Origin: Carya illinoinensis
Taxonomy: Eukaryota > Streptophyta > Magnoliopsida > Fagales > Juglandaceae
Length of the DNA: 64,000 nt
Assembly: GCF_018687715.1 (NCBI RefSeq)
Contig: NC_056767.1
Span: 930,001-994,000, forward strand
Direction of reading: 5' to 3'
Below are positions 48,909 to 60,717 of this stretch, piece after piece (the stretch's first letter is position 1; each line of letters opens with the position of its first letter). The position numbers and the translations under genes are program-made. The notes below the pieces were generated by a model. The model worked only from the letters and a program-made list of their open reading frames with translations, was not told the origin of the DNA and made no database searches.

Positions 48909-51900
48909 ATGGGAGGAACAGCAAGAACCCTCTTGGCCCTGTCTCTAAGTTCGAACCTCTTCGCTCTCTCTCGACTCTCTTATGCGCCCAAACGATTCTC
49001 ACTTCCCAAAACCACCAGGGTTTTTGTAGGGTTTAGGCCCCTATGCACTACTATTACTCCCACCACGCCCACTACAAGCCTTGCGGAACCAGAGCAAATG
49101 AAGCACTCAATTCTTCTCGAGAGACTGAGGCTCAGACACCTCAAAGAATCTGCCAAACCCCCACAAACTAGAAATCCAAAATCAGCCACTGCTGCTGGGA
49201 GTGAAAATGAGGATGGGTCCAAGAAGAAGAAGACTGGGAAGAGGGTGGTTGAGAGTTTTGAGGAGCTGGGTTTGAGTGAGGAGGCGATGGGGGCTGTGAG
49301 GGAGATGGGTATTGAGGTTCCTACTGAGATTCAGTCTATTGGGATCCCGGCCGTCTTTGAAGGGAAGAGTGTGGTTTTGGGTTCCCACACTGGGTCTGGC
49401 AAAACTCTGGCTTACATGCTGCCCCTTGTTCAGGTACTTGGTCATTGTGTTTTGTTTTGAATTTAAAGTTTTAAACGTTAAATGTTTTTTTAACATAGTT
49501 TCGTGTGCAATTAATTGTTCCTCCGTGAATGCGGTTCTGGGCTTTGAGCTTGCTTTTCTGTTTTTTTGCTTCTTGTTATTTTAACTATCGTCTCTAATGA
49601 TTTGTGATCGTGTTTGGCCTTATGGGGGTTGTTGTTTGATTTATTATTTGTGTTCTGATTGTTTCAAAGTTTTGCATCCACATCATTAAAATGGAATATT
49701 GTCACTATGTATTTAGTTAACACGAGTTCAATTCCCAAAATGGCCGTATTTTATTTATTTATTTAGGTAATAAGAAAAGGTGTGTCCTAAGCATCCATCT
49801 CTCGCAAAATCCATTATATCTATCGGGTAGATTGAATATTTTCAATCTGTAACAATTTGTGAGATTTTCTAGTTGATACCTTTCTCTGATATCAAAGAAC
49901 CACACGATATAGTAATCGCTATGAGTTTATGAAAAATATATTTAACTGTTCATAAAAAATAAAAAAGATATTGAACTGTTTCATTTTTGTTGTTGCTATT
50001 GCAAATGATACTTATCATTTATTGCTTTTATAGTTGCTGAGACGGGATGAGGCATTGTTTGGTATGCTAACGAGGCCTAGGCGCCCTCGAGCTGTTGTGC
50101 TATGCCCCACAAGGGAGTTATCTGAGCAGGTATCTGTGCTCTATCTTCAGGATCTGAATAGAACTTTGCTACGTGGATTTATGCATTGCAATTAACGGTA
50201 GCTTGATTTTATAGGTATTTCGTGTTGCAAAGTCAATTGGTCATCATGCACGGTTCCGTTGTACCATGGTAAGCGGTGGTGGCCGCCTAAAACCCCAGGA
50301 GAATTCATTAAATAACCCAATTGATATGGTAGTTGGGACCCCTGGCAGGGTTCTCCAACATATTGAGGAGGGCAACATAGTGTATGGAGACATCAAGTAC
50401 TTGGTGAGTGTCGTCCTATGTAAAATTGTGCCGTTATATGTACAAAACTGTCTCATTTCCAATTATTTTAGATGGCTGCACACACACACATATCGTATAT
50501 TTTAATACATAGAACTTAGAACTGTAAGAAAACTGCAAACTACAAAGTCTGGTGTGTCAAGGCATACACTTAATGGTAGTGTTAATCTTTTAGTAGGTGT
50601 TGGATGAGGCTGACACCATGTTTGATCGTGGCTTTGGTCCTGAAATTCGAAAGTTTCTTGGCCCATTAAAAAATCGTGCATCAAAGGCTGACACCGAAGG
50701 GTTCCAAACAATTTTGGTCACTGCAACAATGACAAAGGTATGCTGACTTGCACTGTTATTGTACTGAAAATGAAACAGCGAAAAGCTTTTGAGGCTTCTC
50801 GAAACCTTTTTGTTTTCTCGTGGCATACAAAATAAACCTACTTGGGTGGGTGGCGTCTCATGGTAAAATCCTAACCATAGACCAGCTAAGAAAGCGTGGA
50901 CTCGTCATAATGGATTGGTGTTTCATGTGCAAACACAACGCTGAATCAGTGGACCACCTTCTCCTTCATTGTGACACAGTAAATGTTTTATGGTATGAGA
51001 TTTTCTCGAGGCTTGGCATTGCTTGGGCCATGCCACAGAGGGTGATCGATTTACTGTCTTGCTGGCAAGGGCTAAGAGGGAATCGCCCGATTGCAGCGGT
51101 ATGGAAGATGGTACCTTTGTGCTTAATGTGGTGCACATGGACCGAAAGAAATAGCCGCTGTTTTGAGAACAAGGAGCGCTTTCCGGATGCTTTTCGAGCT
51201 TTTTTCTTTCACACTCTACTCCTTTGGGCATCTACTATAGTTTTAAATGGAACGAGTCTTAGTGACTTTTCCGCTACTATCCGTAGCACTTAGTTTGTAA
51301 CTAGGCTTTTTTCTTGTATACTCCCTGTGTACTCGGGCTTGGCCTATTTACGTGGATCAATAAAATTTATTTACCTATCAAAAAAAAAAAAATAAACCTA
51401 CTTTGATGTTTAAAATAAATATGACAAGTCTTTTTGAGCAGCAAACCTCTATTAGTTGAGGGTATGATGAGATGGTCCTAAAGCCTTCTCAATTTAACAA
51501 AATATTTGATTCTGTATTGCACTAAAGCGGTTGCAGTTTGCTGAATTCTGGCAGTTTTCTTTACTAATGGACTTTTCTCATATTTTCATCTGTAAAGAAG
51601 TTCAAATTTTAACACTTATAAAAAAGAAGAAATTCAAATTTTAACATTTGCAGGCAGTGCAAAACCTGATTGATGAGGAATTTGAAGGCATTGTACATTT
51701 GCGCACATCAACGCTGCATAAGAAAGTGGCATCTGCTCGCCATGATTTCATCAAACTTTCAGGTTCTGAAAACAAGATGGAAGCTTTATTACAGGTATAT
51801 TTCTGCACTGATTTATCCTATTCCTTGCATTTATCAACAATCAGTACTAGTTATGAGTATGACAATTTATTTTTTTGATAACGTAGAGTATGACAACTTA

Positions 51901-54900
51901 TAGTAGCAATAACATTGTATTGCTGTGTAATTGTTTTTTGTCCAGTCTGAACTGCTGTGTAATTAATCTTATCAAGGCATACTTTAGTTATATTTCAGAA
52001 GTTCTACATATATATTTCTTATTAAGGATATTAATGAACCTGGATTTACAGGTTTTACATCTTTCGATCTCATCTGAAGAATAAATAAAAGGGTAATGCT
52101 AGATATAGTCGTGGAGTGTGCAAGTGCCGTGCAATCATTTTGAAAAAGAATGAGATCTACTATAAAAAAATAATTTTTTTTCCCTTCATGTGGGTCCCAT
52201 ATTTACTCACTTTTTACAAAGGATTACACAGCACTTGTGCACTCCAAGATTGCAAATATCACTTCTCTAAATAAAAATATCACATCTTGGTACTTTATGG
52301 CTTCACTTCAATGAAGATACCTGAAATTGGGAAATAGTCAAATGCAGATGCTAAATTTGTGGTTACTTTGGATTATATAATATGTTAGATGATACCGAAG
52401 AGCAGTATGGGGTATCACAATCTACCCTCTTAAACTCCTGACATCCTTCTCAAGTCATTCCATCAAGACTTTTCTGATCCGACCCAAATATGCAAACTTC
52501 TGAGAACACAATTTTGAACTAGGCATTTACCCGATTTTCCGACCCTAAAATATTTTCGAAAAAAGCGGGTATTTACTGATTCTGATTTTCCAGGTTAGCT
52601 ATGAACTTAAAAGCTCCTCTCCCGTTATTTATTTTCCAGGAATTCTTCTTATTTGGAAATTTTAGAAAAGCCTGAATACTACTTTTATTGCCTTAATCCC
52701 AAAAAAGGCTGGGGCATCGGAAGTAAAGGACTATAGGCCTATTAGCCCTATAAACGGGGTTTATAAAATCATTTCCAAGGTGCTTGCAAATAGGTTTGGG
52801 GAGACCATAAGTAAGATAATATCAAAGCCACAAAATGCTTTTGTAAGGGGTCGTCAAATTCTGGATTCTGCCTTAATAGCAAATGAATGCCTGGATAGTA
52901 GATTAAAATCTTGCATTGCAGGATTATTTGTAAGTTAGATATGGAAAAGGCATATGATCATGTAGACTAAGACTTCCTCCTTTATTTATTGAAGAGAAGT
53001 GGCCTTGGGGAAAAATGTTTTAGGTGGATTAGGTGGTGCATATCAACGGCAAGATTCTCAGTTCTGATCAATGGCAGCCCAGAGGGTTTCTTCAGTAGCT
53101 CTTGAGGGTTAAGATAGGGAGATCTTTTATCCCCGCTTCTTTTTGTTATCATCATGGAGGCTCTGAGTAGGATGTTAACGACTTTGGTTTCCAATGGTTA
53201 TATGGCGGGATTTTCAGTGGGTGATCTGAATAGGGGCCTTATCTTGATTTCTCTTTTACTTTTTGCATATGACACATTAATTTTCTGCAAGGCTGAGCAA
53301 GAACATCTTAGGACACTAAATGCGCTTCTTTTATGCTTCGAAGCAACGCCAGGCCTGAGAGTGAACTTTGATAAATCAGAGTTAGTACCAGTTGGGAGTG
53401 TCAGTAATACTCGTCAATTGGCCAACACACTTGCGTGTAAGGTTGCTTCTCTCCCTATGACATATTTGGGATTACCGTTGGGGCTGCCTCACGTGCCTTA
53501 TCTATTTGCAATACAGTTATTGAGAAAATAGAACTAAGGTTGGCAGGGTGGAAGAGACTGTATTTGTCAAAAGGAGATCGTGTGACCCTTATCAAGAGTA
53601 CCCTTTCTAACCCACCAACTTATTTTTTTTCTTTATTTCCAATTCCAGCTTGCATGGCGGTACGAATTGAAAAACTTTATCTTGATTTCTTATGGAATGG
53701 GATGGGGGATGAATGCAAGATCCATCTAATTAGTTGGGATAAAATATGCAGACCAATTCCTTCAGGAGGGTTGGCGATAAAGAACTTGAGAACATTTAAC
53801 TAGGCACTTCTCGGGAAATGGCTTTGGAGATACATTATGGAACCAGAAGCACTATGGAAATTAGTAGTTGACTGTAAACATGGTAGTACATGGGGGGGTT
53901 GGTGTATCAGAGAGGGGAGTGGGTCCTATTGTGTGGGGATTTGGAAGCATATAAGGCGTGGGTACGAACCATACTAGATTCTTGGTGGGGGAGGGCACTC
54001 GTATAAAATTTTGGAGGGACATCTGGTGTGGGTAGGAGGCACTAAAGGATGCTTTTCCATCCGTTTTCCGAGTGGCTTGTGATCAAGATTTGGTGGTGGG
54101 GGACCCCATGGTTCGTTCAGGGGATCAAGTACTGGGGAATGTCACTTTCAATAGAGCAGCCCAGGATTGAGAAATTGACAGTTTCGAGGCTTTTTTCAGT
54201 CTAGTGTACTCTTTGAAGCCGAATGGATTGCATGAAGATAAGCTGTGGTGGAAACTTGTGGGTAAGGGTACTTTCTCGGTTCGTTCATTTTATAAGTCCC
54301 TTACATGTACTCCAAATTCTCACTTCCCATGGAGAAGGCTGTGGATAAATAAGGCGCCTCCCAAAGCATTATTCTTCACTTGGACAAGCCCTGGGTAAGA
54401 TCTTGACTATTGATAATTTGAGAAAGCGCTGGGTAATTATTTCAGAATGGTGTTGCATATGTAAGAAAGCCAGTGAGACAATGAATCATCTCTTGTTACA
54501 TTGTGAGTCAGCTAGAGCATTGTGGTGTGAAGTATTCAGTTGAATAGGGTTAAACTGGGTGATGCTTGCTTCAGTTGTTGAGTTATTGGCCAGTTAGGTG
54601 ATGCCGGATGGTGTTCCACAAATCAAAGCTGTTGGAAGATGGTCTCTATATGCATTATGTGGTGTCTATGGTGAGAGCGTAATGAGCGGACACTAGAGGA
54701 GCTTCAGACTTTGTTCTTCAGTACTTTATTTCTTTGGACTATAGCTGTAGACTTTAATGGCCTAAATGTACATGATTTTCTTGCGACGTTAGCGACCTAG
54801 ATAGGTCTTATCTCTTGTATACTATCTTGTATACTTTGGCTATGCCTATCATTATTAATACTACCGTTTACTTATAAACAAAAAATTTCCAGGTTAGCTC

Positions 54901-57900
54901 TGAAGCCTTTTTCTCTTTCATGTTCTCCGATGATTCTGTGCCTTTCCAGCCAGTCCCATCCTCATCACTGATTTGGTCTCTGCCAATTCTTTTGCTTGGA
55001 GACCATGCTTTTATATTAATTCCGACAACTGATAAACAAATAAAAGGATATGCCTGCAAGCATGCATCGCTACCGTTTAACCACTTCTAGTCTTCTTCCA
55101 TGTCTAAACCTGAGGTTTGGAGCAAGACACAAAATATAAAGATGAAAAGGTGATATATATGTGTGGAGTAGCAGATAAAAACAGTCCTTGTTGAAACCTA
55201 AAACATTGAAGCTTGGGTAAAGATTGCAGTGATGGGTCTGTCACGATATTATTGCTACTAGGTAACCGTGCAATTAGGATGACAGCTAAGCTACAGTTAG
55301 TGCGAGGGAGACTGAAATTTGAATCCAAGTCTTGATGCCAAATTAAAAAAAGTGGTAGAACTATACTCCATTTCCCAAGAATTTCTGTCAACTGTCAAAG
55401 CTGGCCCATCAAAATTTTAATATTTTAAGGAAAAGAAATCATGGACGGCTACTTTTGCAATCAAACTCTGCAACACTGTCAATAGAGGACTCACTTCCAT
55501 TTTCTCAGATAGCTTTCATGGAGAAAAAAAAAAGTCACCCCATTTTCCTTTCCCATCAAACAAACATCCCAATATTTTATTAGACTTGAGTTACCTATTT
55601 TCTTTTCCGTTTTCTCTTAGACAGTTAAGATCCACCTCAACCCTTTTATGAAGAACAATTTCTCAAGGGAGAAAGCAGATGCACAAACAAGATCTAATAA
55701 TAGATCAGGTTCTTTCTTTAGAAAATTCAAGGCATTTGCAAGAGGAAAATTCTCAGCATTCACCAAATCAGTAGAGCCATGTAGGGAAATAGCCAGTGCA
55801 ATCATTTGCATGGTTGAGCTGTCTTTGGTGCAGATACACATTGGAGGATATAACATGGAAGAAGAGAAGTTGAGTATTAGTGGGAAAGGTTGGTCTAAGA
55901 AGATGATGACATGCAGGCCGGAAAGAGCAGCTGGAATAATAATAATGGAGGCCAATGAAAGGAAAGATGATCAAGAGATTGCATTGGTGATTAATGCAGA
56001 AGGTGGGCATAGTAGTTCGGGAAAAATTATACGGTTTCGTGTATATCAGAGCAGTTTGGGTATCGGGTAATAACCGACCTGAACCGATTAAATCCGGAAG
56101 AGATTCGGTAATTTCCAATTTCGAACTGTGTTGAAACGGTTCGGGTATTTCTGGTCTGGTTGGGCCGGAAATTCAATTTGGACATGGCGAGCGGCTTTTA
56201 TGTACAGCCCTAATTCTTCTCAAGTCATTCCAGGACTTGGGATAGGCCTTGATACCATTTGTGACACCCCAAAGGAAAGCCCTTGCCACATTTAGGCCAT
56301 ACTCTAAAATGATTAGTCAATAGTACAATTGGAGCCCCATTGGAGTCATCATAAAGGGCAAGAACTTCTCATTTCCAAATAATGTGGAATCTCATACATC
56401 ACTTACACTCATCAGTCAGTGAGGGATATCACAGCCAATATCACTGATGCAGGAGCCATCTGAAACTTATGTTACCAGATGTTGGTTTCATATATTCAAA
56501 CTTACATTTTTAGCATTTGATTTTGCTGTCCTGGTCTATAATCGCTGGCTTGGGAGCCGGGATAGCCTCCGCTTTTTCACTGTGAATTTATTATACAGTC
56601 CATGAAGCCTATAACTCTTGATCTTCCAATGGCAGTTTACTAACAATTTTGCATTATATGGTGATGAAGGTTCTGGAGCTAAGTTTGGCAAAGGGAAACA
56701 GAGTGATGGTATTCTGTAACACATTAAATTCTAGCCGTGCTGTGGATCACTTTCTGGGTGAAAATCAGATTTCCACAGTCAATTATCATGGCGAGGTGCC
56801 TGCAGAGCAAAGGTGATATATAGCATTTTCCAATGAATGACAATCTTATCTTCATATTTATGACTTTTTAATAACTTTATTCTAATTTATATAATTATAT
56901 TACCTCGTGACTGTCTAAGGAGTGCTGCTACCTCATGTGGGGCCATCATTTGTTTAGGGTTTATTTTTTCCCTCTTATGTTTTGGTCCTACATTTCTTTC
57001 ATTTAGATGCTGTAAGTTCTCGTGTCTTGATTTTAAAGTCTAGTTTCAAACCTATCTTAATATGGTTGGAAGTTTTATTTTTCACTAATATTGACTTAAG
57101 TATGGTAGTATATTTGCAAGTGTGATATTATTTGATTTTGAGCTTGATATTTAGGTCAAACTTTCAATTTGGTTGGTAGTTTAAGTTTGATGAATAGAGC
57201 CAGGTTTGTTTGGCCCCAAATCCATGTGATATGCATGTCCAGAAAATAAGATCAGATGTTTTGGTGATATTTTTGGCAATTGTAGGAATGGCATGAAAGA
57301 AGCTCTGCTACACACTCTTCTTTTTGTTTTGTTTGTCTGGATGGGGATCTTTTTTTTTTTTCTTTGATGTCTGGGAACCTCTCCAAGGTAGGGCCCTTTG
57401 GACCCACCCATGCAGAATAAACCCCGGTCCCGTGCACCGCACCCTTGGAAGTTTCCCTATACGGAACTGGTTAAATCATCGCTGGCTTTTCACTAGGGAG
57501 TGTGGCCCCAAAGGATTGTTTGCACCCATGAGGTGTTGAACCTTGGACCTTGAAGGGAGTGAGACCTCAAGATCAAAGCCTTAACCACTTGGGCCAACCC
57601 CTTGGGGTTGTCTGGATGTGGATCTGTTAACAACTTCTTGCTGAACCTCCAAGTTGGTTAAATAATCTACGCACTGTCACTTGAAAATATAAGTTAAGCA
57701 TATATGTAAGAAGGAACTCTTCATTCATGGTACGCTTAGAATTGTAATTTGTAGTCCAGATGATTAAGCATATGAGATTTCTATGCATGGAAAAGGCTAA
57801 TGATGTCTAGTGTCTTTTTTTCCCCTGCTAATCTGAATCTGGACATGCATTATTACACATTAATGATTGGATGACCGTTGAAATCTGAGTCATTCTTCTA

Positions 57901-59272
57901 TTCTCATTCTTTGGATGTATTTGTTTCAGTTTATTGTACTTTACCCCACCTTTTTTCCCCTTCCAAACCCAGGGTTGAAAACCTCAATAGGTTTAAGAGT
58001 AATGAAGGAGATTGCCCTACGTTGGTGTGCACAGACTTGGCTGCCAGGGGACTCGACTTGGACGTAGATCATGTTATCATGTTTGATTTCCCCTTGAACT
58101 CTGTAAGCACCATTCCTATGGTATCTTGGGTGTTCTTTTGGTGTTCTCTTCTTTATTGGTAATTGTTGAATTGTTTCTTTTCAAGTCTGCTGCTTCAACC
58201 CTAATTTTATTTTACCTTTTAGATTGATTACCTTCATCGCACGGGAAGAACTGCTCGCATGGGTGCAAAAGGTGTGCAACAATTATTTTTTGATATGATG
58301 TGCTTTGTTTTTCTGTCCTTTCAAGGCCAAAACTTCAAAGTAAAAAGACAAATGGAAGGAGTGCTAAAAATCTACCCTGGCTGCATCTATACCCTAGTGT
58401 TCAATTTAAATATGTACAGAATCTAATTCTACCATGTTTTAAGTGGGGACTAGATATAACACTACAGGGAGAAAGCTCTTTTAATTATATTGCTTGTAGT
58501 TTTATAGTTTTTTTATTCAAGGTTGAAAAAAAGGGAAAAAAATAAAGAAGAAAAAAATGGAGGAAAGAAAGGAGAAAGAAGAGAATATATAATATATATA
58601 TATATAAAGGTTATCGTTTGAAATCACATTTTCTTCCTAAGTATTTCCTAGCTTATAATAGATATTTATCTGTAACCATTTATATTTGAATTGTAGTCTG
58701 TCTTAAGATGTCCTGTAAAACCTCTGTTATCAAGTAAAAAAATACTTGAATGGCGACAATTACCAGTTTCCACTATTGGTGGATGGATGCGAAAAGTACC
58801 CAGTCTGGTTTCCATAAGACAATTTGTTCTTATTACAGGGAAAGTAACAAGTTTGGTTGCTAAAAAGGATCTCCTGTTGGCCACCCGAATAGAGGAGGCC
58901 ATGAGGAAGAATGAGAGCTTGGAGTCTCTTACCACAGACAATGTTCGAAGGGATGTTGCCAGGGCCCGAATAACTGGGAGCAAGGTGATGAATGCTAAAT
59001 CACTTAAAGTTTCACAGCAGAAAAATAAGGTCGTACTGAAAGGTAAAAAGACATCTGCTCCAGCAAAATCTACCAAGCCAGCAGTTAAGGTCTCAAAATC
59101 AATAAAATCATCCACTGCTAGTACCTCAAGAAAACCATCTTCAGGAGGGAAGAAGCAAACGGCCAGCAGAAGGTCAAGTTCTGTTCAAACCACAACTACA
59201 AAGCTAAGCGTTGTTGGGTTTAGGGGGCGCAATTCTTGGACTAATCAGAAAGGAGCAACCGTGTCCCGTTGA
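48909..59272 (+). CDS. RH39: DEAD-box RNA helicase, RH39 type, organellar
   Basis: ATP-dependent RNA helicase; the Arabidopsis homologue RH39 acts in chloroplast 23S rRNA hidden-break processing. Nine exons (48909-49433, 50034-50129, 50215-50403, 50597-50737, 51654-51794, 56670-56812, 57973-58102, 58223-58271, 58839-59272) give 615 residues. There is a Ser/Thr/Arg-rich transit peptide (about 1-50), Q motif ([15 protein letters not shown]), Walker [10 protein letters not shown] (158-166), PTRELSEQ (200-207), VLDEADTMF (271-279), TAT (312-314), then [20 protein letters not shown] and [10 protein letters not shown], so both RecA domains are complete. The tail is basic and Ser/Lys-rich. Introns 4, 5 and 6 carry LINE, LINE plus MITE, and SINE insertions; exons are intact. 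Exon 6 uses the acceptor ATGAAG|GTT, which is rather weak. Confidence 0.92.
50844..51388 (+). mobile_element. 5'-truncated L1-type LINE in RH39 intron 4
   Basis: It encodes the C-terminal end of ORF2 without a stop for about 150 codons: [19 protein letters not shown], a zinc-binding cluster [35 protein letters not shown]. Then follow TTGTATACTCCCTGTGTACT, ATAAAATTTATTTACC and oligo(A). Flanking repeats AAAATAAACCTACTT (50829-50843 and 51389-51403) are a perfect 15-base target duplication. The long open frame and the perfect duplication indicate a young insertion, sense to the host gene. Confidence 0.85.
52092..52267. repeat. MITE in RH39 intron 5
   Basis: Left arm GTGGAGTGTGCAAGTGCCGT and right arm, in reverse complement, TTGGAGTGCACAAGTGCTGT. 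The core contains ATGTGGGTCCCATATTTAC. About 176 bases in all; a compact hairpin-forming element. Confidence 0.7.
52601..54884 (+). mobile_element. 5'-truncated L1-type LINE in RH39 intron 5, defective
   Basis: From reverse transcriptase onward: [51 protein letters not shown], the catalytic loop altered to FAYDT (family FADDT), [35 protein letters not shown], then a degraded Cys/His end and the tail CTTGTATACTTTGGC. Several stops and shifts. Direct repeats TTTTCCAGGTTAGCT (52586-52600) and ATTTCCAGGTTAGCT (54885-54899) mark the target duplication, so the borders are secure. Sense to the host gene. Confidence 0.85.
55648..56070 (+). other. Unrecognised 140-codon reading inside RH39 intron 5
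   Basis: An open frame from ATG 55648 with a basic N-terminal third ([19 protein letters not shown]) and a middle [20 protein letters not shown] recognise no domain. Its last part runs into a block with GGTTCGGGTATTTCTGG, which looks like repeat DNA. It may be a captured gene fragment or chance. Confidence 0.15.
56216..56470 (-). mobile_element. LTR-type retroelement end in RH39 intron 5
   Basis: In reverse: GATGTATGAGATTCCACATT, then GGGCTTTCCTTTGGGGTGTC, then ACAAATGGTATCAAGGCC. TGGTATCA matches the first eight bases of the usual initiator-Met tRNA primer site, so an LTR end with a primer-binding site is likely. A related scrap (TTCTCAAGTCATTCCA) lies at 52449-52464. No coding part found. 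Confidence 0.4.
57351..57607 (-). mobile_element. tRNA-derived SINE in RH39 intron 6
   Basis: About 257 bases, the second full copy of the SINE at 18673. In reverse: box-A-like TGGCCCAAGTGG, box-B-like GGTTCAACACCTC, body with GGGTGCGGTGCACGGGAC, tail ending in AAAGAAAAAAAAAAA. Flanked by TTGTCTGGATGGGGATCT (57333-57350) and TTGTCTGGATGTGGATCT (57608-57625), an 18-base target duplication with one change. Confidence 0.85.
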
Positions 59273-59466
59273 ACGAGGTTAAATTTTGGGTTAACTTTGC
59301 AATTGCATTTGTGAACATTCTTGTAAGTTTTGCTCTTGAACTTTCTTTTGGTATTAACATCACCCTCACGAGGTTCTGATATGTGTATTAATTTTGCTTT
59401 CCTGGATAGGGATGCGAGTTTTACAAATATTGTTAACTTCCATGTTTTGTATTTAGAGAAATACTT

Positions 59467-59630
59467 TAGCTACAAATGGATTACATAAAAGTAATTCTAC
59501 AAATTGACATGTCTTTATGTGGTTTGTTAGATTGTAAAGTTATTTTATTGTAAAGTAGATCTAATAGATAACATGAAACTGCGTCAATTTGTATGATTAC
59601 TTTTGTGTAATCTTTTTTGTGGCTATAGCA
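59467..59630. repeat. MITE with about 45-base imperfect inverted ends
   Basis: Left end TAGCTACAAATGGATTACAT; right end, in reverse complement, GCTATAGCCACAAAAAAGAT. Pairing extends through AAAGTAATTCTACAAATTGAC and AAAGTAATCATACAAATTGAC. Same family as the elements at 31985, 42180 and 47850. Confidence 0.7.
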
Positions 59631-60717
59631 ACACTTATATTTATGCACTCAAATGCGTTTATCTGGGGTATAGTAATAATCCATCCCATCTGAAGGCTGC
59701 GAGGGTGTGTACAAAATGAGGACATGCATGTGAAGTTTTGAGAGTTTCTCTCTCCTAAATCATGTTACAAAATACAAACCCAGATTTGCATAGAAAGAAG
59801 CTTCCTGATAACATAGAACATAGGTTCCATAATTTTGTTTTACAGCCGGCATTGTGTTTACATCCCTATTACTTTCAGGTGAGTAAAGGGGTGAGAAGTT
59901 TTGACGTGGACTATTTTCCCAAATCATAAATTACGACACCAGAAAAATATGATATTCATTAGTGTAAAATATCGAGAATTTTGATCATTTCACTTATCAA
60001 CATAATATAGAAGATCTGTTTCTCCTGTAGCTGGCATTTCACTCCCATGAGTATGTTCTCCTTACAAATGGAAAGCTCACCACTAAACATGCTCTTGCCG
60101 CATCAGGATTGTTGCTCTAACATTGAGCTATGTTACAAGGTTCTCATTGTTGGAACCATAGCAAGAAGAGTCATGGTTGTTCGGCCCTGGTCGAAATGTG
60201 CTTTGGAAGAGTATGCATCAAGAGAATGGGTTATGCTCAAGATAGTAAGAGGGTTTATGTAATCTTCAAGCCGGCTTGATGGGGGTGTTAGATCGTGCAG
60301 ATTTATTGGAGTTTAGCTGACTTTTGACTTAGTAGTTTGGTTTTGGTGGTTCTTGAAAATAGTATGGTGTTGGTGATCTTTCACATCCACTTCTCTTTGT
60401 GATGCAACTTTTACTTCATTTGTTTCCGTTTCGGTTCAAATGTTTTGTTTCATGTATGAATTGATACATCTCCTACTCTTTCTCTCCTAAGAAGAGTGAC
60501 GGTACTCTCAATTTTATTAATAACCCTTTCTTATGGTAGAGAAATACTTTTTACAAGTAGTGGAAGAGCTATGAGAGTTACATAAATTCCAAAATTAAAG
60601 CTCTTGTAAAATCATATAAAGTTTGGCAAACCATTTAGTACAATAAAAGAAATAAAGCTAGTGTTAAAAAAATTTATATTTCCATCTAAAGTTTGGCAAA
60701 CCATATTTATTAGTAAT

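Noticed and set aside
57324..57539. 71-codon frame on the plus strand
   Set aside because: It is the antisense strand of the second SINE copy.
60047..60262. 71-codon frame with LVIVGTIARRVMVV-like reading
   Set aside because: Too short, no splice context, no recognised domain.
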